A stretch of DNA of 64,000 nucleotides from NCBI GenBank assembly GCA_000320605.2, contig KB445793.1, forward strand, positions 1,067,196 to 1,131,195, read 5' to 3'. Position numbers and translations under genes: made by a program. This stretch comes from Gelatoporia subvermispora B (taxonomy: Eukaryota; Basidiomycota; Agaricomycetes; Polyporales; Gelatoporiaceae). How positions within the stretch are numbered: the first letter of the stretch is position 1; every line of letters begins with the position of its first letter. Below, in pieces: positions 47,595 through 59,262 of this stretch. The notes beneath the pieces are model-generated. The model was not told the DNA's origin, did not search any database, and was given only the letters and a program-made list of their open reading frames with translations.

Positions 47595-49131
47595 ATGACG
47601 GTACAAGCTCGGACGCTGCCTAGTGCGCCCACTGAGCACGAAAACACAGCCGCAAATGGTATAGTAGCCTCCGGATCTGCCAACCCGGTGGTCTCCAGCG
47701 CTGAATACGCCCTCGCCGTGAGTCTGTCATCGCCTCGTACTAAGCGATAAACCACTGAGTGTGCCACAGGCGACCAACTTGGTGGAAGTTAGCGAGCCAG
47801 GGGTCAAGGCCGCAGCTGCATATGTACGTTCCCAGTCATGTCATTTTACCTGCGGAAGCACGTTAGGACTGACTTGTCCACGACGCTTTCGTCGACCGCA
47901 GATCCATAGAAGGCTTCGAGCGGAGGCGTACACCCCACGAACGTGGCGCACGCACCCACTGCATCTCTGCCCGCGCGAGCCATATGCGCCGGACGACCCC
48001 TCGACGCGCTCGTGTCTCGACTGGGTCTTCCTCATCTCTTCGCTGAACTTCAGCTTCTGGTCGGAGAGGGAGGGATGTGCGGACCGGTACGGCGTGGAGT
48101 GGCGCGAGGGGTGGGGCGTAGAGGGGCGCAAGGTACACACGGGGTACTGGTCACTAGTCGCTGCAATTGACCGAGGTGCGTGCATTGAGTCATGGAACAC
48201 GAGGATTGACTGAGTGACTGATGTCCCGGTCAGCTTTGGAAGAGGGCATTCCGATCACCGATCCAGCGTTCTATTCCTCAGAGGAGCTTTGCTCGGAGAG
48301 AGTGATCAAGCATGTCTTCCGGCGCGCACCGCAGTGCAGCGAGGTCATACCGTTGTGCGATCAGCGCATCGCCGTCATTCATGGAAACGGGGACATACTG
48401 TGCGATGTACGTAGCTCCTGTGCTCTTGCCTGTTTACGCTCTGATTGTGGTCTAGCAATTTGGAGGCTCGTTCCAGGGCTTCTTGGAGGAATTCCAGCGT
48501 CGATACAACGGCCGTGGCACCGCACTCCAGCTCGTCAAAATGGTCACAGACACCTTCCCCTCTTTCCGGGACGAGTCCATGTACGAAGGTCATCGAGGTT
48601 TGTTTCCATTCCTTTTCGCTCTCACACATGCCCTTCTCACACATCCGCGCAGTGTACCTCTGGAAGCGCGCCCAGATCCTCGTCGCCGAGACCTGGGCGG
48701 CCTTCTTTCCCACACATCCACGCAAACCGCACCCGCTCTTCCCGCACGGCGCGTGCATAGCGGAGCTCACGATGTTCGCGGACTACCGCGTCCCGCAGAT
48801 TCTGCACCACCTTCGCATCCTCGCGTACCCGCCGCAGCTCGTGCGCCTCCTCCGCACGCATGCGATGCTCAAGAACGGCTCGCGCGAGGAACTGAGCATT
48901 CGCGCGGCAAGTATTGTTGCGGTTGAGCGCGTTCGTGCGGAGATTGTGCGGCTTGTGCAGGATGGGAGCGACGAGAAGGATGTGGACGATGAGGAGGAGA
49001 TCAGCAGCGTGCTGATCGACTTCTATTTGTGGGACTTGGCGAAGAGGATCGAGGGCGGGGAGCAGTGCGTGGAGGGTGTGGAGACCTCAGAGATCCTGCC
49101 GGCGCACCGGACGAGGAGTATATGGTATTGA
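47595..49131 (+). CDS. Queuosine salvage protein (DUF2419 / QNG1-like)
   Basis: 414-aa protein from six exons; introns 47718-47769, 47824-47901, 48176-48233, 48407-48455 and 48598-48652. It matches the DUF2419 family, whose members release queuine base from queuosine 5'-phosphate so the base can be reused for tRNA modification. Recognised by CLDWVFLISSLNFSFWSE, GYWSLVAAIDRALEEGIPIT, FRRAPQCSEVIPLCDQRI, FLEEFQRRYNGRGTALQLVK, RAQILVAETWAAFF, LTMFADYRVPQILHHL and the C-terminal FYLWDLAKRIE and LPAHRTRSIWY. The FADYRVPQ segment carries the conserved aspartate region. Exon phases all agree. Queuine is obtained from diet or surroundings by eukaryotes, so salvage fits a saprotroph. Confidence 0.9.
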
Positions 49132-49347
49132 TATTATGATTGACTCTCATCTACTGGCACATATAATTCGATACACCAATCCCACTAGAGCTGCGTAGAT
49201 CATTTGCTGTTCCTCGTCTCATTGGCTGGCTGACTGATGAAGGAAGAGAAATCCAAATTCCCAGAAAGATAGTTCCATAATGAAGTCATGACCGCACCAG
49301 GTATCCGAAATTTTGACTTCGAGGATGCGAGCTGCCGTCCCCCTTGA

Positions 49348-51401
49348 CTACAGAACTTGGCCCAGTATGAGGGCCTCAGCGAGCGGCGAGCGAGGCTTTA
49401 TGTCGCACTTGAACGGCACCGGATGTCTACCACCTCTTATCAATACACAAGAAACTAAGACCCAAGAACAGGGGAGACTTACGATAGACTTCCCGACATC
49501 ATCTTCGGCTCAGGAACCACTAGGTTGCCTTGATCGTCGGTCACAGGGGTGATGTCGAAGGTATGGAGCACGCTTGCCAAATTGATGAACAAGCTCATGT
49601 CGCCGAAATGTCTCCCTGGACACATTCTACGCGATTTCGAAGACATGAGGAGGTAGAACTTGGTTGCCGCAGGACATGTACGCACCTTCGCCCACTACCA
49701 AATGCGATTGTCGCGGGGTCCCTGACCTCAGGATTTAATTGACCATCTTTGATGAACCGCTCTGGCTGAAATTCCTCTGGGAAAGGATATTCCTCTGGAT
49801 TGTGTAAAATCGCCCTGCAAGAATGATTGAGTTGCTGATAAATTCCTGCACAGTATACTGCGTCCACTGACCATGTGTTATGCACCACCAATGCACCACC
49901 GGGGATGAAGTACCCACGGTACTCATCGTCGTTCAGGCTCCGATGGCCGAAACCCAATGGTGTAACAGGCTGCCAACGCAGACACTCCTTGCATAAGGCA
50001 TTGATGTAAGTCAAAGAGGGCCTATCGGAGAAGTCGGGAAGCCTCGTCGGGCCAACCACTCGTGCCAGTTCTTCTTGTGCCCGCTTTTGCACCTCCGGGT
50101 AGCGGGCCATGGCTAAGAAGAACGAAGTGACCGTCGAACTGGTCTAGTACAAGTTCGATTAGTTGAACAAAGACAGGAAAAAACCGATGACCGATTTACA
50201 GTATCCGCACCGCCTGTAGACTTCACGTCGGCACCTATCATACTACACCAATACAGGACCACATACCTTCGTATGCGGCCGCAGTAATGCATTTAGCAAT
50301 TCGCTCGCCTTCCGCGTAAGCCGTATCATCCGTGTCCGAGATTCTCTCAAGGATTTTAAGTGATATCGACGGTACCTCTTTCTGCATACATTGAAATTTA
50401 AATTCTACGAAACGATCGCGGATCGGTGCTGGACTCACCACCATGGCCCGCCACGGTTCCTCCCGCACTGCAAGTTGATCAAGTAGCCAGCGGGCGGCCT
50501 TGCGCTGAAAGTCGGCGCCAGGAACCCACGCAGGGATATATCTCAAGGCAGGAACGAAGTCTACCCAAAATGCCCCGGGCGTGAATGCCTCTGAAGACGC
50601 CTCCAAAGCCCTGTTGGCCATTGCAATATACCTATCCTCCTCCTCCGCAGCCTTGATACCGTACATGATTGATAACATGCTAGCGCCGAAGGAGCTTGAT
50701 GTAATCATGAGACGTGTCCAAATGGATAAATTGGACATTCCTGCGATAACACGCACTATTTGATATGTCGGATAAAACCTGCTGGCTCGCGGTGGAGACG
50801 TCTGAGCAGGTCGCGCGCTGCTTCGCAGAACTGCGGTCGGAAGGCTTGAACCGCGGATTGACTGAAGAACTGGTGGAAGGTTCGTCGATGTTGGCGCCAT
50901 TCCGATCCGTACCTCATCACAGCCGTATTCCAGTCCACACCCATGCTGAATTAACTCAGATACATGGCACATTGGTAGTAGAGGTGGAGACACTTGCAGT
51001 TTCATCATCTCCGTCTGGAGTCTATCGGAGTAGTTCGCCGAGCGCTTCTCCATAAGATCGCTGGCTGCCTCCGCAGAATTGAGTATGATGATCGATTGAC
51101 CGAGCACGTGTATATGTACTACATCGCCTGTGAAGCGGTCCAGGCGATCAGTCCGCGGGCACGGCCCGTACATGCGTATTGTATGTTGCAAATACATACC
51201 ATATTTCTGTCCCCATTGAGCGAATGTGTGCCAAGGGTACAGTGAAGGGACATCAAGGGCATTCCCTATGAGTGGCCAAGGCTTCGGACCAGGAGGAAGT
51301 GACAGATTCCGATACGAGCTTTGGGACACTTTGTACTTCCTCCACAGTAGAACTGGAACAGCTGTGAGGATAAGCAGGAATAATGCGTTCAACAGAGACA
51401 T
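49348..51401 (-). CDS. Cytochrome P450 monooxygenase (tandem copy 1)
   Basis: Full-length multi-exon P450. N-terminal anchor MSLLNALFLLILTAVPVLLW, hinge LPPGPKPWPLIGNALDVP, DVVHIHVLGQSIIILNS, C-helix YGSEWRQHRRTFHQFF, SFGASMLSIMYGIKA (across an intron), I-helix GGADTTSSTVTSFF (joined over two introns), ARVVGPTRLPDFSDRPSL, K-helix ALCKECLRWQPVTP with ExxR, PERFIKDG, the heme loop FGSGRRMCPGRHF, and after a last intron the C-terminus HPVPFKCDIKPRSPLAEALI. It resembles the expanded basidiomycete CYP5144-type families (from memory). Substrate unknown; such enzymes commonly oxidise lipids, xenobiotics or secondary metabolites. An upstream in-frame start at 51425 is possible. The next gene is a tandem duplicate. 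Confidence 0.9.
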
Positions 51402-52031
51402 AATTCGACACAAGGGTTCAGCCATTTGTGCAGCTATTTATCCATCATCGTGACACATTGCATTGTACGCAATCCCTGCGCGAACAACGGCCCTTGCTCA
51501 TATGCCAACCCTGAAGAAGCCGCAGTTCGTGCTCTTATGCCTGCTCCTGGGATTTCGGGACTTATACGCCAGCGTCCACTCCAGGTGCTTATTATCAATG
51601 ATCGGCCCCACGCGGTGCTTATACGTACCAAAACAGGTCTGTGAGATCGTGATCTTCTAGCATCGCGTGGCCCGGGTGTCTCCTGACACTAAATACAATA
51701 CAAATCGAGTTGCCGCAAATCCGGCACGAGCGAGAAGCTCTCCCGGTGCAATACCGGGCATTCAGTGGATGTGAAGTCGGTCGGTGGCATGCCGTCGAAG
51801 GAAGTAGCCATCGGAGCTATCGAAGCGTCGGTACATGTAATTCGTTGACCCAATTGTAGAGCCGCCGCTTTCATCTACTGACCCCTACTGGCCGATATAA
51901 GATTACACTTCAATCGTATGTATACCCCGAAGATCGTTCCTTTGCCACCGTAAGTCGCAGTGTGTAACCGCGATGTCGAGTTTGTACATATGGACCTCAA
52001 TCAGGCCTGATTCTTTAAAAAATTCCAACGG
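51402..52031. other. Intergenic between tandem P450s (duplicated)
   Basis: No gene. The stretch from about 51465 to 51840 corresponds to about 54115-54450 beyond the second P450 (shared blocks include ACGGCCCTT, CATATGCCA, GTCGGTGGCAT and GCTATCGAAGCGTC), so the promoter region was duplicated with the gene. Confidence 0.6.
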
Positions 52032-54061
52032 CTACTGAAGTTGTCCCAATATGAGGGCCTCGGCGAGCGGCGAGCGAGGCTTTATAGTGCACTCGAACGG
52101 TACTGGATACCTATCATCTCTTGCGATGAGAAGAATTGAAGTTCGACAACAGTAGAGGCTTACGATAGAGCGCCCGACATCATCTTCGGCTCAGGGACGG
52201 CAGGATTGCCCTGGGGATCGATGGCGGGAGTAATGTCGAACGTGTGAAGCACGCAAGCTAGATTGATGAATAGAGACATGTCGCTGAAATGCCTGCCGGG
52301 ACACATTCTGCACGAGTTCATTAAGCGTAAGGATTATGCATGGACGGTACTGTGCATGTGCATGCCTTCTCCCAATGCCGAAGGCAATCGTCGTGGGGTC
52401 CCTGACCTCAGAATTTATTTGTCCATCCTTGATGAATCGTTCTGGCATGAATTCTTCAGGGAACGGATATTCCTCCGGGTTGTGTAAGATCGCCCTGTGC
52501 CATTGCAGCTGTTCAGAATTGATAGCAGTACACTCCATCGACTGACCATGTGTTATGCAATACCACTGCACGACCGGGGATGAGATATCCACGGTATTCA
52601 TCGTCGTCCACACTCAGGTGACCAAGACCCATCGGCGCGACAGGCTGCCAACGCATACATTCCTTGCAGAGAGCGTTAATGTATGTCAACGCGGGCCGAT
52701 CGGAATAGTCGGGAAGTCTCGTCGGGCCGACCGCCCTTGCCAGTTCTTCTTGAGCCCGTTTTTGCACTTCTGGGTATCGCACCATAGCCAAGAAAAACGA
52801 AGTGACGGTAGAGATGGTCTGGCCCTACCACTCAGTTTACTTGTATAGCAAGATACGACGCGTTTACCGTGTCAGCCCCGCCTGGAAGTTCTACATTTAA
52901 TGTACAAGCTGTACACCATAAAATACTTGCTCACCTTCATACGCAGCGGCAGCGATTCGCTTAGCAATCATTTCCGCTTCGGCATGAGCTGTATCGTCCA
53001 AGTCTGACATCCGCTCAAGCATTTTGAGTGATATCGACGGAATCTCCCTCTGCAAATATCAGCCTTCGGATCAGGCTAGATGACTGTATACCGGTGATTT
53101 TATTTACCCCGATGTTCCGCCAAGGTTCCTCCACAACAGCAGCTTGGTCGAGCAGCCAGCGGGAAGCCTTGCGCTTGAACCCTGCACCCGGGACCCACGC
53201 AGGGACATATCTCAACGCAGGTATGAAGTCAACCCAAAATGCCCCGGGCGTGCAAACCTCAGAGATCCCCTTCAGCGCTTTTTCGACCATTGCGATAAAC
53301 CTGTCGTCCTTTTCCGCAGCTTTGATACCATACATGATTGACAGCATGCTGGCGCCGAAGGAGCTTTATGCGGCCAAGTGAGCCACATGTGAACTGAATG
53401 TGGCGATCGCTTCATGCCACTCACTAACGGATGTGATGAGCGAAGTCTTCGGGCTCTTCATGCAAGCGTCTGAGCAAGTTGTGTGCTGCACCGGAGAACT
53501 GCGGTTGAAACGTTTGTACCGCGGCTTGACTGAAGAATTGGTGGAATGTTCGTCGATGTTGCCGCCACTCAGGACCGTATCTCATCACAGCTGTATTCCA
53601 GGTCATATCCATGCTATGCTAATTTAGGCGAAAAACAAATGTGTGGAGTAGATGTACTTGCAGTCTCATCATTTCCGTCTGGAGTCTATCGGAGTAATTC
53701 GATGACCGCTTCTCCATTAGGTCGCTGGCTAATTCCGCGGTGTTGAGGATGATGATGGATTGCCCAAGCACGCGTATGTGCACAATATCACCTGTATGAC
53801 AAATAAAGCGATCACTCTGTGTACGTAAGACTTCGGATGCGCAAATCGTAGACATGTACCATATTTCTGTGCCCATCGAGCGTATGTCTGCCAAGGGTAC
53901 GTTGAAGGCACATCTAATGCATTCCCTATGAAGGGCCAGGGTTTTGGACCAGGAGGAAGAGGCAGATTCTGATATGTAGCAGTGAATGTCTTATGTTTCC
54001 TCCACAGTCGAGCAGACAGAGCTACAAGGACAAGCAGGAGCAAGACGTCTAGCAGAGACAT
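52032..54061 (-). CDS. Cytochrome P450 monooxygenase (tandem copy 2)
   Basis: Second copy of the P450 pair with the same exon layout. Anchor MSLLDVLLLLVLVALSARLW, LPPGPKPWPFIGNALDVP, DIVHIRVLGQSIIILNT, C-helix YGPEWRQHRRTFHQFF, SFGASMLSIMYGIKAAEKDD, EIPSISLKMLERMSDLDDTA, I-helix GGADTTISTVTSFF, ARAVGPTRLPDYSDRPAL, K-helix ALCKECMRWQPVAP, PERFIKDG, a heme-loop region split by an intron (IAFGIGRR then CPGRHF), and a C-terminus YPVPFECTIKPRSPLAEALI. No frame breaks were found once introns are spliced. The repeat period with copy 1 is about 2.67 kb. Differences cluster in the helix before MLSIMYG and the substrate-recognition stretch, so the two may differ in substrate. Confidence 0.88.
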
Positions 54062-54605
54062 GACTTGACAAGAACATTTCATGGCTCATAGGGGTATTTA
54101 TCCACCGGTGTTACGTGCTCCACTGAACGCAATCTATGCGCGATCAACGGCCCTTATTCATATGCCACGCTGAAGAACCGACAGTTCATCATGTTGCCTG
54201 AAATTGGAATTTGTACGAGAGTGCTCCATATCAGGTGTCTGTCTATCATCAGCAATCGGCTCCACACGGTGCAAAGACAAACAAGTCAAAGACACTTCCA
54301 ATCAGGCAGAGACGTAGACGCTGGATGCATTCTGATATTGGACACCACAGTGGGAAGCTCGTACTAGCGCAACAGATGGTATTCAGCGAATGTGCAATCG
54401 GTCGGTGGCATCCCGTCAAACTAAGCAGCCACCGGGGCTATCGAAGCGTCTGAGCTTTGCGTGTGTGCGAGCGGTGAGCGCCGCGCCAAATCAGGCTAGA
54501 TCACAAGGATACATAACTTTATATCCCAAGCCGCAGAATGCCCATACATTCACAGGGTCAAGCATTCCAGGATTCCAGAACAACACCCCTGGCGCGCGAT
54601 AGCTA
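54062..54605. other. Intergenic, duplicated P450 promoter region
   Basis: No gene. Contains the second copy of the P450 upstream region (to about 54450) and then unique sequence before the convergent end of the polymerase gene. Confidence 0.5.
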
Positions 54606-56323
54606 TCACTTCTTCAGCTTGTTCGTCGTCGTCCGCTGCGCGGGCTCCAGGTACTCCATGCCGAGAAGCTCCACGATTCTTTCTTCGCTCTCGGCTTCCA
54701 CGAGTTCCCAGTAACCCTTTGCCTCATCACTCGAGTCGTCTCCATTGGACGCACCATTACCATTGGCCTTCCAACGCCAGAGCCCGTACTCATTGAGAAG
54801 CATGCCCTGCTTGATAGCATTCGAGCGCATTTCACGGTTCAGCGTCGCGTCGCCCGTAAGCGCGAGGAGCGCGGCACCCCGAGACTTGATCGGTATCAGA
54901 CTGTGAGCGCGTAGTTCAGAATACGTGAGCAGCTTCGCGAATTGCAGAGGACGGCCCGCGTACTTGAGATCCATCCTCCGGAACGTGCCCGTCTTCTCAG
55001 CAATGGCCTCGACACGCTGGGACAGGTCCTCCCACCGGTCATCGACGCGGGACGGCACGAGCACAACGCCGCGCCACTTACTCGTCCCGGATGAGAGTGT
55101 CCCGGCGATCAGTCCGCGGTCAATAAGCGGCTGGACGACCTCTTGCTGGAGCAGCGTTGTGTCACGCTTGGCAGTCTTGGTCTTGGACCTGTGCGGGCTT
55201 GGGGGGCGGCCTCCAACATAGCCAGAGGGCGGACCTTGTGCAGGTGTGGGTATGTGCACATAGGAGGGGTGGAAGATCAGTACATCTACATCGGAGGATG
55301 TTGGTGACTCCCGGCGGCTGTCACCTGGAATGATTAGTACGAAGGACGGTCCGATTTATGGACACGCACTAGCTCCCTACAAGGCTAATCTCGAATTTGG
55401 AGGACATGTTATCCTTCATGAAGTCCTGTCAACGTTTTTAGCGGACGACGCAGGAAAAGTAAAAGCGAAGTGACCTACGATCACCGCTTCTGCTTGCGGA
55501 CGCGTAACCCGATGGTCGAGGTGATCAACAAAGTCCAGGCCGACCTTCATCGAGGGTGCCAGTTGGTTATAGAACTCCGGCTGACGCAGATGCTCAAGCG
55601 ACATGCACCCCAAGGCGACAAGCTTTCCAGCCAATACACGTCTGTGGTGAACGTTGGGCAGAATTAGCCCAAGAGCGACAGCACCCGCTTGTGCGAGCTT
55701 ACCCCACCCCATGGATAGTAGTAAGTTCTTGCATGGCTTTTCTTTGCTTATTTTCCTCGGTGTCCTCAACCTGAACGCTAACATGGTTCTCTGCTTCTTC
55801 CTGACGCCAAGAAAGATCAGACAAGTGATATTCGGTTTAAACAAAGCACATACGGACTTGCTGTTCTCCAGATAGGAATAATGCTATTCGTTTTGCGATA
55901 CCCTTCCCAATCCCTTTCACCTAGCCACCTTTCTCCGTAAGCACAGTGCACGGGCGTAACGTGAGTGCGTTCTACCTACATCGCGCACTTCTTCGACAGA
56001 CTCGATGCGATGATCGAATCGGTTGATTACTGCAATGGCCGACGTAAAAGCCTTGATTTTGTATGGATTCTTATCTTCTCTTGATTCTTCATTCTCCGCA
56101 TCTGCATGACGGAACAACGTGGTTGGCTAAGTGCATATTGAGGTCCAGGAGGACGCGCATGGAACAGCGTACGGCGTATCAACATCTCGACAATGTCCCC
56201 ATTAGGCCCAGTGCCTTTCAGTAATTTCGAGCCGAAGCGCATAGACGATACAGTGAATGGCCGTGCATGCCGAAAGGGTGCCGCGACGTTAACAAGAGCG
56301 GTCGATAAGGCTCGCAGTGACAT
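54606..56323 (-). CDS. DNA polymerase family X (pol beta/lambda-like)
   Basis: Complete multi-exon gene. N-terminus MSLRALSTALVNVAAPFRHA is Arg/Ala-rich without acids, like a mitochondrial presequence. The 8-kDa lyase-like region follows: NGDIVEML, DKNPYKIKAFTSAIAVINRF, VEEVRD, then a helix-hairpin-helix KGIGKGIAKRIALFLSG (joined across an intron). Next come LVALGCMSLEHLRQPEFYNQ, RVTRPQAEAVI, the palm with VGSYRRESPTSSDVDVLIFH (two metal-binding Asp in DVD), FRRMDLKYAGRPLQFAKLL with the third Asp, and the thumb ALTGDATLNREMRSNAIKQG and LNEYGLWRW ending LGMEYLEPAQR. It would fill short gaps in base-excision repair; mitochondrial targeting is inference. It is divergent to the SNF5 gene with 430 bp between the start codons. 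Confidence 0.88.
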
Positions 56324-56753
56324 CTCGCTCGCCGAATTGGTATAGGTTGAGATTCTTGGTGAAGTTCAGGGTGTTTCCGCAAGTCGATGAGCCTCTCGTA
56401 GGATATCCAACAAGATCAAATGGAAAAAAGATACTGTCCAGTAGTCATGGATTTGAAGGTAGAAGCTAGAAGGGTTGCGGGAGAGACACTTACGTTCTGA
56501 ACGCGCTCGTCGCGCGGCGCTGCTCGCGGCAGGGGAGCCGCGCGTGACGGGTATAGTGACCTTATCACGTGATAGGGTGTAACGCGGAGAGATGTCACAC
56601 GTTTTCTGCTTGCCGAGGTCGCGTTCATTCGCGCATCGTTCGCGCTTGTACTTGGCGTTTGGTCAGTTTCATCCTCCTGTTTCTGCTTGTGTTTCCTCCA
56701 GGCTGCGGCTGAGCTCTTTTCTCAAATTTTGCTGGGTATCGGATCTTCTCCAC
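56324..56753. promoter_or_regulatory. Divergent promoter of polymerase X and SNF5 genes
   Basis: 430 bp between two divergent start codons. It holds a 12-bp perfect palindrome TATCACGTGATA and GC-rich blocks but no TATA box, as expected for housekeeping genes in fungi. Confidence 0.5.
56563..56574. promoter_or_regulatory. Palindromic TCACGTGA-type site
   Basis: TATCACGTGATA, with the CACGTG core of bHLH/CBF1-like factors, placed to serve both divergent genes. The octamer core recurs upstream of RFT1 and of the chitinase. Confidence 0.45.
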
Positions 56754-58646
56754 ATGACAGAAGGTCAAGCTGGACCGTCTACTTTCCAAAACATGAGCGA
56801 CTCGCAATTGCGACAAGCCATCTCGCAGTTGTCTGCAGCGCGGTCACAGACTCATACGAATTCAATTCCTGCACCGCAGCCCGCAAATCCACATCCCGGT
56901 AAGGGCCCTCTGCCGAAATGAACTCTATTGGACTCACACGGTAACAAAGCCTACTACAACAACATCACCCGGTGGTCGACGTCCGTAACCCCACCTCCTA
57001 CAAATGGCCGGACAAATCCACTACGTACTCGATCACGGCCAACTCGAGGTAGCACGCTTGCTACCACAGTACAAAGTCCTGCGGCCACGACTTCGTACCA
57101 ACCTCCTAATCAACCTACACCTGTCCCTGCTTCCATCCCGCCACCCGTGTTCGAGACGCCGACCAACCCTTCGAGGACGCCGCTTTCTACGTACCCGCAA
57201 GCGCTTCATTCCTCCTATGCATCGCGTCTACGAACGGGTGCTACGCTGCTCATGCAGCCTATCCTCTCCAGCTCCACGGTTGCCGCAGTGGCCACCCGAT
57301 CCTCGCGGCGTGGTGGGGCAGTGAACTACGCTGATCCAGGTTCAGGAGACGAGTTCCCGGATGCAGGAGCCCTTGATTCGGATGACTCGGATTTTGTCGC
57401 AAGTGGGGGTACTCGCTCTGCTGTACGTGCTGCTCGACTGTCAGGCAGAGCACCGATAGGCGCATCCGTTTTCCGGGCGCACAGTGCTACGCCTGTTCCT
57501 TCAACGCCTGCCCCACCTCCACAGCAACAAAGCAACGAGCTGGACCAGAGTTACCTTGGGCAGATTCCGCCTGCAAGGTTTATCTCCTCAAAACCTATCG
57601 CACCCACCAAACATGATTACTTGTAAGCTGTCATCTATTGCTATAGCTGAGATGACCCAATTAAGCCGCCCGATAACCCCTATCATAGCCCACCGGAAGC
57701 ACTGGAAGCACACGCCAAGAAGTCCACTGCTCTAGTACCGATCCGCGTCGAATTCGAGACAGATACCCATCGAATACGAGACTGTTTCGTGTGGAATCTG
57801 CATGAGAATTTGATCAAACCTGAAGCCTTCGCACGGACATTCTGTGCTGACCTTGACCTACCAGTGAACCCCTGGGCGGAGCTGGTCGCGAACCAGATCC
57901 GTGCACAGCTCGAGGAGCATGAGGGCGTGGCCTCGCTGGACCTAGGCGCGGACTACCACATGGACGTCGACGGTGACAGCGACAACACAAGCGTCGAGGA
58001 GATCCCCGAGTGCCGTGTAATTCTCAGTGTACGTCCTCCCCTGATCCTCTCCCCGTCCCTTCCTAACAACTGCATAGATCGACGTGCAAATCGCCGGGTA
58101 CCACCTAGTAGACCACATCGAGTGGGACCTGCTCTCACCTTTGACACCCGAAGCGTTCGCGACCACGCTCTGCGCGGAGCTCGGGCTCGCAGGCGAGGCA
58201 GTTCCACTGATTGCGCACGCGGTGCACGAGGAGCTCGTCAAGCATAAGCGTGACGCGGTCGAGTGGGGTGTCATCGGCGTTGAGACACGCGAGGCGGACG
58301 AGCCCGCTGCGGACCGCCCGCGTGACAAGAGCGGGCTGAGCCTCCTCAAGGACAAGACGGGGCTCGGCCTCGGGTGGGGCCGCGCGCCGAAGGATGGGCG
58401 CGGGCCGAAGAGCCTCAAGAGCGTGTGGCGCGACTGGGCGGAGGCGGAAGAGTTTAGGACGCGCTTTGAGGTGCTCACGCAGGAGGAAGTCGAGCGGAGA
58501 GAGCTGGAGAGGGAGCGGGCGAGCCGGTGAGTGAACACCCTGCTTGTGGACGACGGTCGTGTTATACTGATGTGACATTGCCCAGACGGTTGCGTCGTGA
58601 GACGTCCAAATTTCAGTCTCAGGCAACACTCAGGAGACGCCGGTGA
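56754..58646 (+). CDS. SNF5/SFH1-type chromatin remodelling subunit
   Basis: 555-aa protein from five exons; introns 56899-56949, 57623-57688, 58029-58077 and 58527-58585. The first half is low-complexity, rich in Pro, Ser and Thr, with an acidic patch (ALDSDDSDF). The second half is the paired SNF5/SMARCB1 repeat: repeat 1 ALVPIRVEFETDTHRIRDCF then VWNLHENLIKPEAFARTFCA; repeat 2 IDVQIAGYHLVDHIEWDLLS then PEAFATTLCAELGL. A charged tail follows (KSLKSVWRDWAEAEEFR) and a basic end. This is a core subunit of SWI/SNF- or RSC-type nucleosome remodellers in the nucleus; which complex cannot be told from sequence alone. The exon 2/3 join was chosen at the acceptor CATCATAG because the nearer one breaks the frame before PPEALEAHAKK. 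Confidence 0.88.
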
Positions 58647-59262
58647 GCTTACCGTCATGGTACACATAGGTCACCGTTCGTTGCGTCACTTGCCTCCGCT
58701 ACCTCTGTTTAGCGGGAGAGGCAAGGTCGGCGTCATTGTGCATCTTGTCGTATGTTGTGTTCGCTACATTACATTAGTCTTACGGTATCCAAGTTCGTTC
58801 GTAATGTGTTGATATAATGTTCTAGATCAATGCGCGTCCTTGGAGACCCGATAAAATGTTACATAATAGGTGCAACCGATATGACACTCACAATTTCCTG
58901 ACATGTAGCTGGGGAAGTGGCATCTCGATTCATGCACACCTGCAACATGATGGACGATAAATAGCAGCTGCACGCGGTAGCGAGATGCACTACGTTCAGA
59001 GGAGTTCAGCGAGCACCTTAAGCGGCGTCTCAGCGGCTACTCTGACCGCCCCTAATAATCATACAGGCCCTACATCCATTCTACGCTTTAACCCCTACTC
59101 ACCCACTGCTCGAGGGTAATATATCACGGAGAGGACAGGTTTGACAGCCAGATAGCTTTCGACCTCGGACTCATCTTGTCGGGCGCCGCCTCGGTCTCAG
59201 CTGAGATACGCGACTGGACGACCTTGGAAATCGTAAATACTCCGGCTGGCCAGCGCCGTAAA
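58647..59262. other. Intergenic
   Basis: About 600 bp between the SNF5 gene and the second F-box patch; nothing recognised. Confidence 0.4.
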
